Shown here: positions 11,401-21,200 of the stretch, piece by piece | How positions within the stretch are numbered: position 1 is the first letter of the stretch | How the letters are laid out: the number at the start of each line of letters is the position of its first letter | Assembly (NCBI GenBank): GCA_037349105.1 | Contig: JAYJMM010000039.1 | Span: 1,984,001-2,048,000 of the forward strand | Direction of reading: 5' to 3' | DNA length: 64,000 nt | Source of the DNA: Limnomonas spitsbergensis | Taxonomy: Eukaryota; Chlorophyta; Chlorophyceae; Chlamydomonadales | Notes under the pieces: model-generated | The model's database searches: none | What the model saw: the letters and a program-made list of their open reading frames with translations, nothing else | What the model was told of the DNA's origin: nothing | Position numbers and translations under genes: made by a program

Positions 11401-12515
11401 CCCCAAACAGTACTAGTTCTGAGGGAAGGGAAAGCATATCTAAGGTAGTTAGCAACAGGCTTTATATTTCCTAGCAGGTTGAGCAATCGAGGAGGCATAA
11501 GGGGGCCTTGCAGTGGGCGTTGCCATCAGATTCCAGGAGGCATTCGTCAAATTCACGAATTTTGGACAAGCTTCATGTTCTCAAGGAAGTTCCGTAACTG
11601 TGAGTGGGGCATAGGGGGGCACGCTGTCGGCACAAATCAGGTAAGCAGAGGTTACATTTCTCGATGAAATGCCAATTCTGGCACTGTGCCCCGTGCTCAA
11701 CATATCCGGTAACCCTCCTGGATACTTTCAGTTAACATGGACTGCTGAGCTGCGACGCAACATTCCTCTTTTCATCATCTTCACACTATCTCCACACTAT
11801 CTGGCCCAACACAAAATCTCTGTGGGCAGATCGAATTAGGTACCAAAAGCGCTGCTGAGTCGTGCTCAGTCAAAATCACCGTGCACATCTCTTGAACCAT
11901 CCTGTGCACGATGTTCGCACTGTCGGGCCCATACAAAAAACTGCGGACTCAGCGATGCTGGTAAAGAAAAAAGGTGCCGCAGAGCAGTGTTCAGTTACAA
12001 CACTTTGCACAACTCTCAAACCACCTTTGTATACGTGAGGTTCATTCCCATGCCACTGTCCTGAGGTTGTGTGCTAGTTGCTGACCTAGGGGTCACTGCC
12101 TCACTGGGGATTTTGCTTTCAGTCCTAGAGTATCAAGTGCCTGTACCGGTGTACGGGCACATGTCCCATGCATCGAATGTCATGCTGTGTTGGACTGTCA
12201 AAACTTCAAATGCAGATGTCGGAGCTCCAAATTCTGAATTGCACTGTGCACAACTCTGACACCGCCTTCGTTGGAGCTCCAAATTCTGAATTGTACTTTG
12301 CACAACTCTGAAACCACCTTAATAGGAGCTCCATGTTCTGCTTTGCACTTTCCAAAACTCTGAAACCACATGTGTCGGAGCTCCGAATCCTGCATTGCAC
12401 TCACCGGGGGCGTCCAGCGCGGCTTCTTCAGGCGCTTGTACCAGCCCTTGATCTCAGGCCTGACAGCCAGGCTGCCAACAAAGCCCGCACATAATGGCGC
12501 CGCGATGGATATGAT
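2485..12515 (-). CDS. TSPO: TspO/MBR family translocator protein, split into at least six small exons
   Basis: TspO is a five-helix membrane protein that binds tetrapyrroles and sterols; in plants it is stress-induced and binds haem (family knowledge). Exons read on the minus strand, all with GT-AG borders and matching phase: 12515-12405 (GWYKRLKKPRWTPP), 11205-11168 (NWAFGPAWAVLYV, donor GTAAGT), 9830-9746 (GVASWLVWKE, ending SLYGIQ), 6937-6862 (LLLNLAWTPIFFKL), 4579-4515 (LMMPYL), 2688-2632 (AWVAFATALSAEIARLN). Joined, they give about 144 residues covering the whole domain: the WY..L.KP.W.PP loop, the F.P.W..LY segment, the LALN-like helix and the PYL.W..FAT.L signature. The usual final LN..IW is LS..IA here. 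The first exon is not identified. The end is also unsure: reading through the last donor gives a stop at 2485, or a further exon exists. Introns fill over 90% of the span and nearly all hold minisatellites. Exons 1, 4 and 5 have arrays at their donors. Confidence 0.85.
2704..2975. repeat. Duplicated block before TspO exon 6, plus dispersed repeat family E
   Basis: A segment of about 50 bp beginning GGCCATGTCACACTTGA occurs at about 2712-2760 and again at 2922-2970. On the minus strand it leads into the acceptor of TspO exon 6. Between the copies, about 2836-2915 carries a block containing TGGCCCTTTCGCAAAAGGCT and GCGTCAACTTT. A related block lies at about 9367-9452 in another TspO intron, in the same orientation. 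Confidence 0.6.
3140..3545. repeat. C-rich degenerate minisatellite in TspO intron 5
   Basis: Irregular repeats of TATGCCTCAGCCCTCC-like units of about 25-35 bp. All three plus frames are stop-poor and give Pro/Ser-rich open frames, which I regard as artefacts of composition. The array lies between TspO exons 5 and 6, on the non-coding strand. Confidence 0.6.
3556..4579 (-). repeat. Six tandem copies of TspO exon 5 with its splice donor
   Basis: The unit is 160-240 bp. On the minus strand each unit holds a version of the exon 5 end (ATGAGCAATGCTGC..., LPLMMPYL) followed by CCTG|GTGGGT and then a G-rich spacer. Copies lie at about 3556, 3714, 3886, 4090, 4326 and 4515. The right-most (4515-4579) is preceded by a good acceptor and keeps the phase with exon 4, so I take it as the working exon. 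The others are diverged: GTGGGT is kept in several and lost in the copy at 4090, and none keeps a clear acceptor. Confidence 0.7.
4580..5336. other. TspO intron 4, 3' part: no gene seen
   Basis: Unique-looking intron sequence. It holds CCCTAAA-like runs at about 5148-5175 and a 16-nt stretch (GTGCGGCAGGTAACG-like on the minus strand, near 5195) that resembles the exon 4 donor context. No further exon can be supported. Confidence 0.4.
5337..6690. repeat. 15-bp minisatellite ATACCCTAGTCTCAG, about 90 copies
   Basis: Near-perfect head-to-tail array with few point variants, lying inside TspO intron 4. The unit length is a multiple of three and two plus frames lack stops, so it mimics long proteins (RYPSL, VSDTL and, on the minus strand, VSETR repeats). 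These are not genes. The unit includes CCCTA, one half of a plant telomere repeat. Confidence 0.95.
6727..6856 (-). repeat. Array of about 33 bp starting next to the TspO exon 4 donor
   Basis: On the minus strand, four units of the type AATGGCTCATCTGTTGCCC plus TGCTTGTTAGC begin about 8 nt after the GTAGAT donor of exon 4 (6861-6856) and run into the intron. The units differ by scattered substitutions. Confidence 0.7.
7108..7265 (+). repeat. Short minisatellite, unit about 37 bp
   Basis: About four degenerate units containing ATGGAGCACATGTGTGGCAG. It lies in TspO intron 3 and has no coding sense. Confidence 0.7.
7266..7895. other. TspO intron 3, unique part
   Basis: No gene or RNA recognised. 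A 113-codon minus-strand open frame (7707-7366) has no recognisable motif and lies inside the intron. The stretch 7735-7830 has several GGGTTTAGGGTCCAGG-like tracts. Confidence 0.4.
7896..9113. repeat. 13-bp minisatellite CAAATCCTGCCTG, about 93 copies
   Basis: Head-to-tail array with CGAATCCTGCCTG, CACATCCTGCCTG and 17-bp (extra CCTG) variants. On the minus strand no frame contains a stop, so three overlapping 'proteins' of more than 400 residues appear, all made of the same 13-residue cycle (QAGFAGRICRQDL). It lies inside TspO intron 3. Confidence 0.95.
9367..9452 (+). repeat. Dispersed repeat family E, second copy
   Basis: Shares CTGGCCCTTTTGAAAAAG and GCGTCAACTTTATGACAACA with the block at about 2836-2915. 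Both copies are in TspO introns and have the same orientation. Confidence 0.6.
9985..10195 (+). repeat. Three to four units of about 65 bp
   Basis: Units contain AAGTATGTAAGACATGCTGT and then GGGGAGCAGCAGGTGTTCAG. A partial first copy starts near 9985 and the last diverged unit ends near 10195. It lies in TspO intron 2. Confidence 0.65.
10373..10822 (+). repeat. 24-bp minisatellite with GCATGCTAGC core
   Basis: About 18 units of 23-25 bp (CTATGGGTTTGGCTGCATGC plus TAGC). Units are grouped in a higher-order block of about 96 bp that is repeated almost exactly (about 10546-10641 and 10642-10737). Two plus frames are open, which is a composition effect. It lies in TspO intron 2. Confidence 0.9.
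10970..11075 (+). repeat. Repeats around CCCTGAAACCTGCTTCGGGT
   Basis: The phrase CCCTGAAACCTGCTTCGGGT occurs twice (about 10980 and 11042), separated by ACCAGGTTTCAAG-type pieces that partly pair with it as inverted repeats. No gene is seen. Confidence 0.5.
12190..12404 (-). repeat. 53-bp array abutting the TspO exon 1 donor
   Basis: On the minus strand, four units of the type AGTGCAATTCAGAATTTGGA, GCTCC, GTGGTTTCAGAGTTGTGCA begin at intron position +4 of the GTGAGT donor (12404-12399). More degenerate fragments lie farther into the intron (about 11993-12023 and 11870-11910). Confidence 0.75.
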
Positions 12516-12596
12516 CTGGCACAGGGGGAGGGGGCATTCATGGGCAGTGGTCGGGATGCTTGGTTTCAGGATCCTCGGGAGACAGATCAGGCATGC

Positions 12597-12655
12597 GGCC
12601 AAGGGCCCCCAAATAAGGGCTTGCTGCACAATGCCTCCCGCCCTTCGCCGCCATA
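12597..12655 (-). repeat. Dispersed segment D, copy 1
   Basis: On the minus strand it reads GGCATTGTGCAGCAAGCCC and then TTATTTGGGGGCCCTTGGCC. Similar plus-strand segments lie at 13601-13660 (GGCCTGGTGCAGCAAGCCCT) and 26919-26985 (GGGCTGGTGCAAGACGCC). It sits just upstream of the first TspO exon found, and could be part of an upstream exon or a short dispersed repeat. Confidence 0.4.
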
Positions 12656-12879
12656 CGCGGTGATCGTTCAAAAGACACTAAAAATAAACAGTGGCACCGA
12701 GTTATGATTTCTGTGTGAAGAAATCGAAGTATAGAGAGCTAAGTGTCAAGTTATTTAAGTGTGGTGCATTGGACCGGTGCCAGTAAACCATAAACCCTCA
12801 ACCAGTCGGAGCACTGAAGTAAACTAGGACAGGGAGCAAGATGAATCAGTGCACCCCTGGGCTCCCAACCAGCAAAAAA

Positions 12880-13115
12880 TCATTCTGGGGCGAAGGTATG
12901 AACCCCAGAATGCAGTTGGTATGAACCCCATCGTGTAGTAAAACAAGATTTGCCAGGTGGCATGAACCTTACGCTGTGGTAGAATAAGATCAACCAGTTG
13001 GTATGAATAATACAGGAGAACAAGATCCACCAGTCGGAATGAACCGTATGCTGTGGTAGAAAAAGATAAACCAGTTGGTTTGAACCCCATAGTACAGAAG
13101 AACAATATTAACCTG
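12880..13115. repeat. Degenerate tandem repeat of about 55 bp
   Basis: Four to five units built on CCAGTTGGTATGAACCCCAT with A/G-rich linkers. On the minus strand the units carry TTCTACCACAG, which resembles a splice acceptor. It lies upstream of TspO exon 1, possibly in a first intron. Confidence 0.65.
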
Positions 13116-13289
13116 TGCCCCCCCCCAGGCCTTCGACCAGCATTACCGACCAGAGGTAGCATGCTTCCGTCGCCACCGAGGATTCACACGTTCACAGCGT
13201 AGTAGGCGGGGTGGAGTAGTGAGTGCTGAGCGTGGCTGCGTCAGAGGTTGGTTGGTGGCGTGCCTGCAAGGGGGGTGTGGAGGGGCGTT

Positions 13290-13600
13290 GTTTATTTGGC
13301 GATTTGGCTGTTATTTATTTATTTATTTGGCGCTTGGCTGTAGTTTAGGAATCTATTTGGCGCTTTGGGTGTAATTTAGTCATTTATTCGTCGCTTTGGG
13401 TGTAATTTAGTCATTTATTCGTCGCTTTGGGTGTAATTTAGTCATTTATTCGTCGCTTTGGGTGTGATTTAGTCATTTATTCGTCGCTTTGGGTGTAATT
13501 TAGTCATTTATTCGTCGCTTTGGGTGTAATTTAGTCATTTATTCGTCGCTTTGGGTGTAATTTAGTCATTTATTCGTCGCTGTGGCTGTAATTTAGCCAA
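13290..13600 (+). repeat. 31-bp minisatellite, about eight copies
   Basis: Nearly identical units containing ATTTAGTCATTTATTCGTCG and CTTTGGGTGTA, with degenerate first and last units. Confidence 0.9.
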
Positions 13601-15194
13601 GGCATGGCCTACCGCCGGGGCCTGGTGCAGCAAGCCCTGCTTCTTGGACTACCGACATTGGGCAGGTGGGGTGTGTGGCCCAGTGGGGGCAACCCAGCAG
13701 CCTAGCCAAGGTAGCCAGGTACGAACCAAACGAGAACCGGCGGAGAGCCGTGGGCTTTTTCGGAGGTGGGCTGTGCGAGCCGGTGGTGTATGAACTGCCA
13801 TTGCATTATGCCGACAGAGAAGAAAGAGGGCGTCAAGCAGCCTCTGCAGATCAGCTCGCGTTTCAGCAAAAACAAAACCAGGTCGTCAGCATGGCGTAAA
13901 ACTCTGACCAAGAACTGTGAAAGACGGGTATCATTATTAAGGCACGCAAAGGCAACAAGATTCTCAAAACGGACGATAAACAAGCAGTGTCAGTGGTCAT
14001 CGCAAGGAGCGAGAACAAGCAGCATGGCGGTCAGTGAATGATTTGGCGTGCTCTAAATGAGCTGCTCTTATCTCAATGCCGGTTTACGGCGCGCACTGGT
14101 GGCCTGGTGCCAGTGTTTTGCATTTAGGCTTTTAAAAGCCAAAAATCCAAGCCCCACTCATATTCACACATCTCCCAAGGCGTCCCCACATTATTCACAC
14201 AGTTTGGCTTTTTTTAATAACTGCAAAATCTGAAGGGAAAAAAACTGCCTGGTGCTGGTCAATTGACATCGCTTGGACTAGAAAGGAAACTACTGGTCCG
14301 CAGGGGCATGTGGATCAAGGGAACAGTGCGTATTGGGTGAATCACTCAGGACCATAGTTTGTGACTGCCATAATTATCAATGGCAGGGTGAGAATGCAGG
14401 CATTGACTACGGGTTTTAGTAGCGGCCTGCAAGCTGGGCAGCTGGCAGTGCCTGCTCGCAGCTGCTCGGCCGAGAAAAGCAATATGACAAGCTGCTTGAT
14501 CGAGATAATCAATACGATGAATGCTGCCAAGGCTGCAAACTGTGCACTTTGATTCAGGCAGTTTTTCGTGTGCTGATTCACCCGGAATGGCCTATCCTAC
14601 TGGGAGTTGGGAATATGTTATGCAGTGCGTTTTCAGCCAGCTAGCATTCTCGCCAGCTTCCACAGGCAGGTGCAGAACGTCCTACTGCTTGGGTCACGGG
14701 TCATAGGCCAGGCAGGCTAGTAGTCATTCCCACCAGCCCCACGTGGCCGAGCGTTCAGCAGGGCCCAGCGGGTATGCACCGTTCTAAACGGGTGACAGGC
14801 CAGCCCAATTTGGGTCCAGTGTACCAGTTGAGTGGTCGCCGCCTGGAGTCCTGCAAAATGGGGTCTGGTTATGGTGCTTACCTTTATTTGCCAGCAGTCG
14901 TGTTTCCTTCTTTACCCAGTAGAGCCTGTAGTTGAGACTAGCCGCGACAGCCACTCCTTTTTGGGGTCGGAAGATCGAGGGGGCAGTGTACTTTTGTTCG
15001 GCTGCCTAGCCTCAAATGTTGCTGTTGGGATACTTGGATTGGCGAGGTGAAACCTGTTAGGATAACTGGTATCGGTGAAAGGGATGGATGGCGAAGCCTC
15101 GATGCCTGCTTATCGACCATAACAGGTCGAGTGTGAATTTCATAGGAAATCTGAACGCCCCATCAAAAAAGTGCCATCAAAACCATGCGCATCC
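13601..15194. other. Intergenic; no supported gene
   Basis: Contains segment D copy 2 (13601-13660) and a family A copy (about 14735-14795). A 79-codon minus-strand open frame (14581-14342) would encode a hydrophobic, helix-rich peptide, but it has no recognisable family and no supporting context. Confidence 0.4.
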
Positions 15195-15520
15195 TCAATT
15201 CGTGATCGAGACCTGACTACTGAAGGTACACGTCAGCACATCACGACCAACGGTCATGATACGGGGCTCAACGGAGCATTCGCATGCGTGACAACGGAGG
15301 GTATGCCGCCATCGTCGGGACCTGTGGTTGGGAACGGCGATCGCGCCCAGACACGTGTCGTCGTCGTGACATATGATGTCTGCACACAATATTTTCCTGA
15401 AAGTGAAATTCGACTGAAGCCTCTCTCCATATCTCTCACCATATCTCTCACCATATCTTTTATCCGATCTTTCATGCGCATTTCGTATTTTTGTATCTTC
15501 CGAAACCACAGCACCATTGT
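15195..15520 (+). repeat. Dispersed element F, plus-strand copy
   Basis: A block of about 310 bp from GATCGAGACCTGAC to CTTCCGAAACCACAG. It shares GTGACAACGGAGGGTATGCC, TGTGGTTGGGAACGGCGATC and CAGACACGTGTCGT (with small changes) with the minus-strand sequence at 28240-28560. Similarity stops sharply at both ends, as expected for a mobile element. No terminal inverted repeat or coding capacity is apparent. Confidence 0.75.
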
Positions 15521-15694
15521 CTAAATGACTGAATTACAGAACTAACAAGTCAGGCTGCATGCTCTAGGATCAGCACTGACAATGCAACGAACCCTTCAAG
15601 GCATTTTTATTCTCATGAATGATCTCCTGTAGAGCCAGATGGTGCCCTCAGGAAACTCTGACATCTGCAGCAGGAACCGTCAGTACATCCATTG

Positions 15695-15820
15695 CATGCA
15701 TGGTAGCTCGATACGGCATGATACCGCGCAATAGGTTAAGCCGGATTGTACTACGAAAGTGCCACGATACGGCTTGATACGGCATAGGTTCAGCCGGATT
15801 GTGCTACCATGATGCATTGT
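15695..15820 (+). repeat. Dispersed repeat C (two subunits)
   Basis: Two units containing AGCCGGATTGTRCTAC and GATACGGCATAGGTT. The same motif set occurs at about 53160-53280 inside the homeobox gene's intron. Confidence 0.6.
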
Positions 15821-18229
15821 GTCTGGTTGTTGAAGTCATCAGTTCAAGACGACAAATGTCGGTAACCAAGGTAAGGAAGAATACATGGTTTGGGGTGATG
15901 GGGTCCATGTGAGCAAGGAGCACTATCTATGCATGCATGCAAAAGTGTACATTGCATGCACCTCCCTTGGAATCCGTACCAAGACCATCCTAAGCTGTCT
16001 TGGGGGAACCCTCGCCAGCAGAAAAGAGCATTGGGGTCACTTGAGCATGTGTGATTGCGTGCCCTATGCCAATAATGGTAGTGCACATCCAAAGCAGACC
16101 ATGCAAAAAAAAGCTTTCCTCTTTCCCGGGACCCCTTCTCTTTGCAAGTGTGTGTCCTCAAGCAGTCTTCAGTTATATTAAGGCGCCAAATGGTTTAATT
16201 CAGCCTGGCAGGAAGCGGCTAGAGTTTACTTCATGGCACAGCCAGGGGTGTGGCCTACTGCCTCCGGATTTCATTGCTCTGTTGATTTACCAGAACATAC
16301 TTGTAGATCGATGACTCCAGCGGCAGAAAAGGGTTGGGGATAGTTTCACCTACCCCCTATCGATTTGAGAGTCCTGTTTAGTTTTGAGCCAGTCAGTTCT
16401 GTCTGATGATTCCCTCCTTTTCCTTGCCGTTACTACACAGGGTAGGTCAATGACATTACACCATTGGGCCATGCTGAAACAGGGTAGGTGCTGTTGGATG
16501 CCCGGCATGTCCCCTGGTTTATGCTAATGACTTTTCACCTCTGGGCAGGGCTCAGAGATGTAATGTCATTAACCTCTGGGCCCTGCTCAAGAAGGCGCGG
16601 CCGCGAGGGCGCCCAACTGTTGAGAAGGAAGAAAATAATACACTTAAAGTAAGAGGGGAAACATAGGGAGAAAAGGAATGACATCACACCTCTGGGCCAT
16701 GCTGAAATGAAGCTCGGCCGCGTCAGCATAAAAAAAGCAGCAAGGAAAGTCAAGGGAGAAGGCACAAGAGGAAACAAAGGATAACAAGTACATCCCGCCC
16801 CTGCTTGGTCTCACAGTTGGTGCAATTTTGTGGCACCGCACCCCCCTTGCTCCCTTAACTGCTCCCTGACGCTAAGGCATTGGTAACAAGCACGCAATTC
16901 ATCCTCTGCATGCTCGCCTGGCCTGGTTCATGTTCAGTTGCCTTAGCTATGCTTTTCTTAGTATGTTCCATTGGTGCATCAGTCATGTGCAGCGGAGTTA
17001 CTCCCGTTTTAGCATGGTTTCCATGGGCTGCAGGCTGTCCTGAATGTCATGTAGGGCCTCTCTCCTATAAACCTCTGGGATTGATAAATGATTGTTTTTT
17101 TGAGGGGGGGTCCACAACGCAAACGAGGGATGGGCAATGTAATATACCTCTGGTACTTTTTTCTGCCCTCTTGCCTTCATTTTCCTTTTCTCAAAATTTA
17201 CCTGTTGGGTGCCCATGCGGCCGAGCCTTTTGGGCAGGGCCCTGAGGTCTTATGTTGTTGACTTCTGATTTACCGGTAAGAGGGATGCAATATCTCCCGG
17301 CCCAGTTTGACGGATAATTCGCAAGTTGATGACTGCCCAATCGTGGCATCGATTATCAAAGCGTGCCGACCATGCAAAATACACGTGCTGTCCTCCTTAA
17401 ACAAGGTGGGGTGTCTGAGAAGTGTAACCCTATACACAAAGTATACTGAAACAATATTAGAATAAACCTTGGAAAGCTGAACTGCTTGATGCTGAGACAA
17501 GCAAGGAACTATTACCCTCATTAATAACAAACTCGAATTGTCAGCAGCCAGCTTCTGTGCTCTGAAACATGACAGAAAAACTGCACAGAAACACCCAACT
17601 TGCTCAGTGGACGGTAGTGGGTCTAGATTATGCCATGTCCGTGCGTGTGCCTACATGCTAGGTAGGACCAAACATATATATACAAAGCAAGGGCATGCAC
17701 AAAAACAAAGGCTTCAGAATAGCATGGGACGCATCTTCCTGCATGGACTGCATGATAAGTGTTATCCCGCATGGGCTGTTTGGACTGCATGGAATTGCAA
17801 CTGCATGGCCTGGATGGCCACCCCGCATGGACTACAGAATCTTGAATGGACAGCCCCACCCGCACTGGCCGCTACACACAACCCAATTTGGGCACTAAAA
17901 ACAATTTTCTTCGGCCAAGGCTACCTGGAACATCTCAGAACAACACGTCACCACTGACGGTCATGAACGCGCTAGTGCGCAGCCACTCCGTCGGCAGGAC
18001 ATGGGGAGGTCATGACCTGGGACATCACAGTCAAGACCCCATCACTGCCTAGGTCCCTAGATGGCTTCGGCTGGCTTCAAAAATACATATCTGGATCCGC
18101 CGTGAATTCGTTATTGAGTAGGAGCGAGGGCAGGCATGGCAGCCAGAAACACATCATTGATTGCCCCGTCCCTGTATGGCTCCAGCTGGCTGTCAATCCG
18201 CTGTTAAGCGGTAGTGAGAGCCAGCAGTA
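15821..18229. other. Intergenic with family A copies in both orientations
   Basis: No gene recognised. Family A copies lie at about 16446-16482, 16545-16620 and 16676-16725 (minus strand) and 17203-17260 (plus strand). They make a loose inverted arrangement of LINE-tail fragments. Confidence 0.45.
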
Positions 18230-21200
18230 CTAGTTCATGCCGGCATCATAATGCCGGACGACCAGGTCTACGCAACCGCTCCCGGGAAGTTTGGCTCTGT
18301 CCGACTCCGCCATGGGGCAGTGTCCATCCTCCTCGTTCACCGGCGATGCCCCAGACAGCCGCCAGTCGAAGCCCTCCTTTATGTCAGGCACAGGCTTTGA
18401 CGGATAGTTGGCCGCTGCCTCACTGTCCGTGATTCTCACGAGCCAACGGAAGTTGCGTGCGAGAAAGATCCTTAGGCCGCCGACAGCCTGCAGTTACAAC
18501 CCAGGTGGGCCACGTGGTTTCAAAGCTCAGGAGTGGACTCGCATGTACTGGTGTGTACAGAAATGTACTGCTATGTACAGGAATGTACTAATTTGTACTG
18601 GCGTGCACTGGCATGTGCAAGAATATACCCATACCAGTACTGGTCATAACTGCACCGACACCAGGACCAATATGCGTTGCAGCTGAAGCAAATACTCGTA
18701 ATCGCATACCAGTGCTGAAATATACCCACCCCAATGCACATGGATAAACTCCCATACCGCATTTATATAACAATTTCCCCAATGAACAGACCTGGATGTA
18801 CCTCCTGACCGCCCTACAGTACTAGTCGCCCAATGATGCACTTAAATATACTACTGCAACAGTATATATCCCCCCAATAATGCACCTGAATCAACTTCTG
18901 CCCGCCTAACACTACTCATCCCCCAATAATGCACCTGAATGTACTTCCAACAAGCCGTAAGGACACTCTGCCCCAGATTTGAGAATTCCCTTGGTCCGTA
19001 GCCGACCTCCCCTTGCAGCCACAAAACCAGGTTCTGGGTCCCCCCCCCCCATATACCTGGACCTACTTCCGTACCATCTTACCCCCCCCCCCTAAAACGT
19101 ACATGGATCTTCTTCTGCGCCGCCCGGGGGACACTCTGCCCCAGCTGGGAGAAAATCCCTAGCCCATAGCCGCTACCATTGCAGCCACATCACCCAGTAC
19201 CCCGCCCCCCAACAAACATCCCGGAATGCACATCCATACCGCCATAATAGCCCCCCAAACGTACATGTGCGTACTTCCGTGCCGCCGCGGGGACACTCTG
19301 CCCCAGCATTGAGAACCTCCTTAGACCATAGCCGCTCCCATTGCAGCCACATCACCCAGTACACCGCCACCCCCCGTAACATCCCCCGATATACTTCCGT
19401 ACCGCCTTAATGCCCCCCTGAACGTACTTGAATGTACTTCCGCGCCGCCCGGGGGACACTCTGCCCCAGCTGGGAGAAGGTCCTTGGCCCGTAGCCGACC
19501 TCGCCTTGCAGCCACGTCACAAGATCAATCCAGAGAGGCATGTCGCAGTAACAGACCATGCGGGATAGGTCAGCGGGGCGGGCCAGCGGGTCGTGAGGAG
19601 CGGGGGGATCTTGACCGTTAGGGCAGCTGCCAGAGTCAGGGCCAACGCTGGGCCTGGACGAGGGAAGTAGGAATGGGGCTGGGCTTGATATATTTTTAAT
19701 ATCCACAGGAATTAAAAAACAAGCTTCCCAGACAGGAGGGTAGTGGGGAACAGCAGACATGGGGCGGCAGAGAAACAAGTCAGGAATCCAAGGATAGGGG
19801 TGGGGGGGATTAGTGGGGGTGGGGTGGGGGTGGGGTGGAGCCACACAGGCACCTGCAAAAGTATGACAAATAGCCTTGTCACATGCTCTGGCCCAAATGG
19901 GACGGTTTAGGGTTGAGACCCTTAACCCTTATAGCCATGTCACATTCTTCAGACAATATGGGAAGGTTTATAGGGTTAAGACCCTAAACCCTAATGACCA
20001 TGTCACATTCTTTGGCCCAAATGGGAGGGTTGAGGGTTAAGGCCCTAAACCCTAATACCCATGTCACATTTTTCGCACCATTACCACACACCTGATCACA
20101 AAATCAACCGGCACTAAAAGCGATGCCATTTACCTAGATGAGGCGCCCTCCTCGTCTCCAGCAGCGCCGCCTGGCGGCAGCATCCTGGCCCGCTTGCCGC
20201 CCTTGGCCTGGCGGTCGCTGCAGCCTGAACCTTGGGCCGAGAAACCCCTGGCGCGCTTCTTGCCCGTTAAAGACAAGCTGGCCGGCTTGCCCGGGTTAAA
20301 CCAGAAGTGGTGGCCTTGCCGAGCATGGTAGTACGAGTAGACAAAGCGGTAATGGCTGTGCAGCGCCTGCACGGGACAAAGTGCGGAGGACAGCGTTACC
20401 AATACATTTGGCGGCATATTCAGGGCAAAGAGGTAATGGCTGCGCAGCGCCTGCACGGGACAAAGTGCGGAGGACAGCGTTACCAGTATATTTGGCGGCA
20501 TATTCAGGGCAAAGAGGTAATGGCTGCGCAGCGCCTGCACGGGACAAAGTGCGGAGGACAGCGTTATCTGGCCCACTAGGGTGACGGATTCAAGGCAGAG
20601 GGGGTGCTTGCTTGAGGCATGGGGCATGGCAGATGGAGCAGGAGTGCGTTTTTATTCATGCTGCTTCAACCCAGTGCTATCGAGGCACAACAGGGCAGCA
20701 GTAGCAGCTTCATATACGGGTTCCCCCCCCCCGACTCCGCCCCTCACTCCTACACCCTAAACCCGCCCCCCCTCCCCCGGCAGCACGCACCTGCGTCAAG
20801 GGCAGTATCTGCGCCACCTCGGAGACAAGGAACTGCTCCCTGCCGAGCGCCTCGGTCTGTGCCCACAGCACGTGCTCGAGGGCCATGTCGTACACGACGC
20901 ACGCCACCTCGATCGGGAGCTGATCCATCGCGCGGGTCATGTGGTCCAAGTGCTCCCATGCGGCAAAACGTGCCGGCCGAGGCCGGGGCGGCCCCGCGGT
21001 CCTGCCGGCCGGGGCTGGGGCGGCCCCACGGGTCCTGCCGGCCGCTTGTGCTTAGGTTTACCGCGGGCCCTGCGGGGCATCTTGGCGGGCACCGCACAAT
21101 CCGTGCCCGGGGAATGGGGACGCTTCAGCCCCTGCTGCTGCGGCTGCTCAGGTGAAAGCTCTGCTGCCGCCGCCGCCGCCGCAGCTGCATGCCCGCGGAA

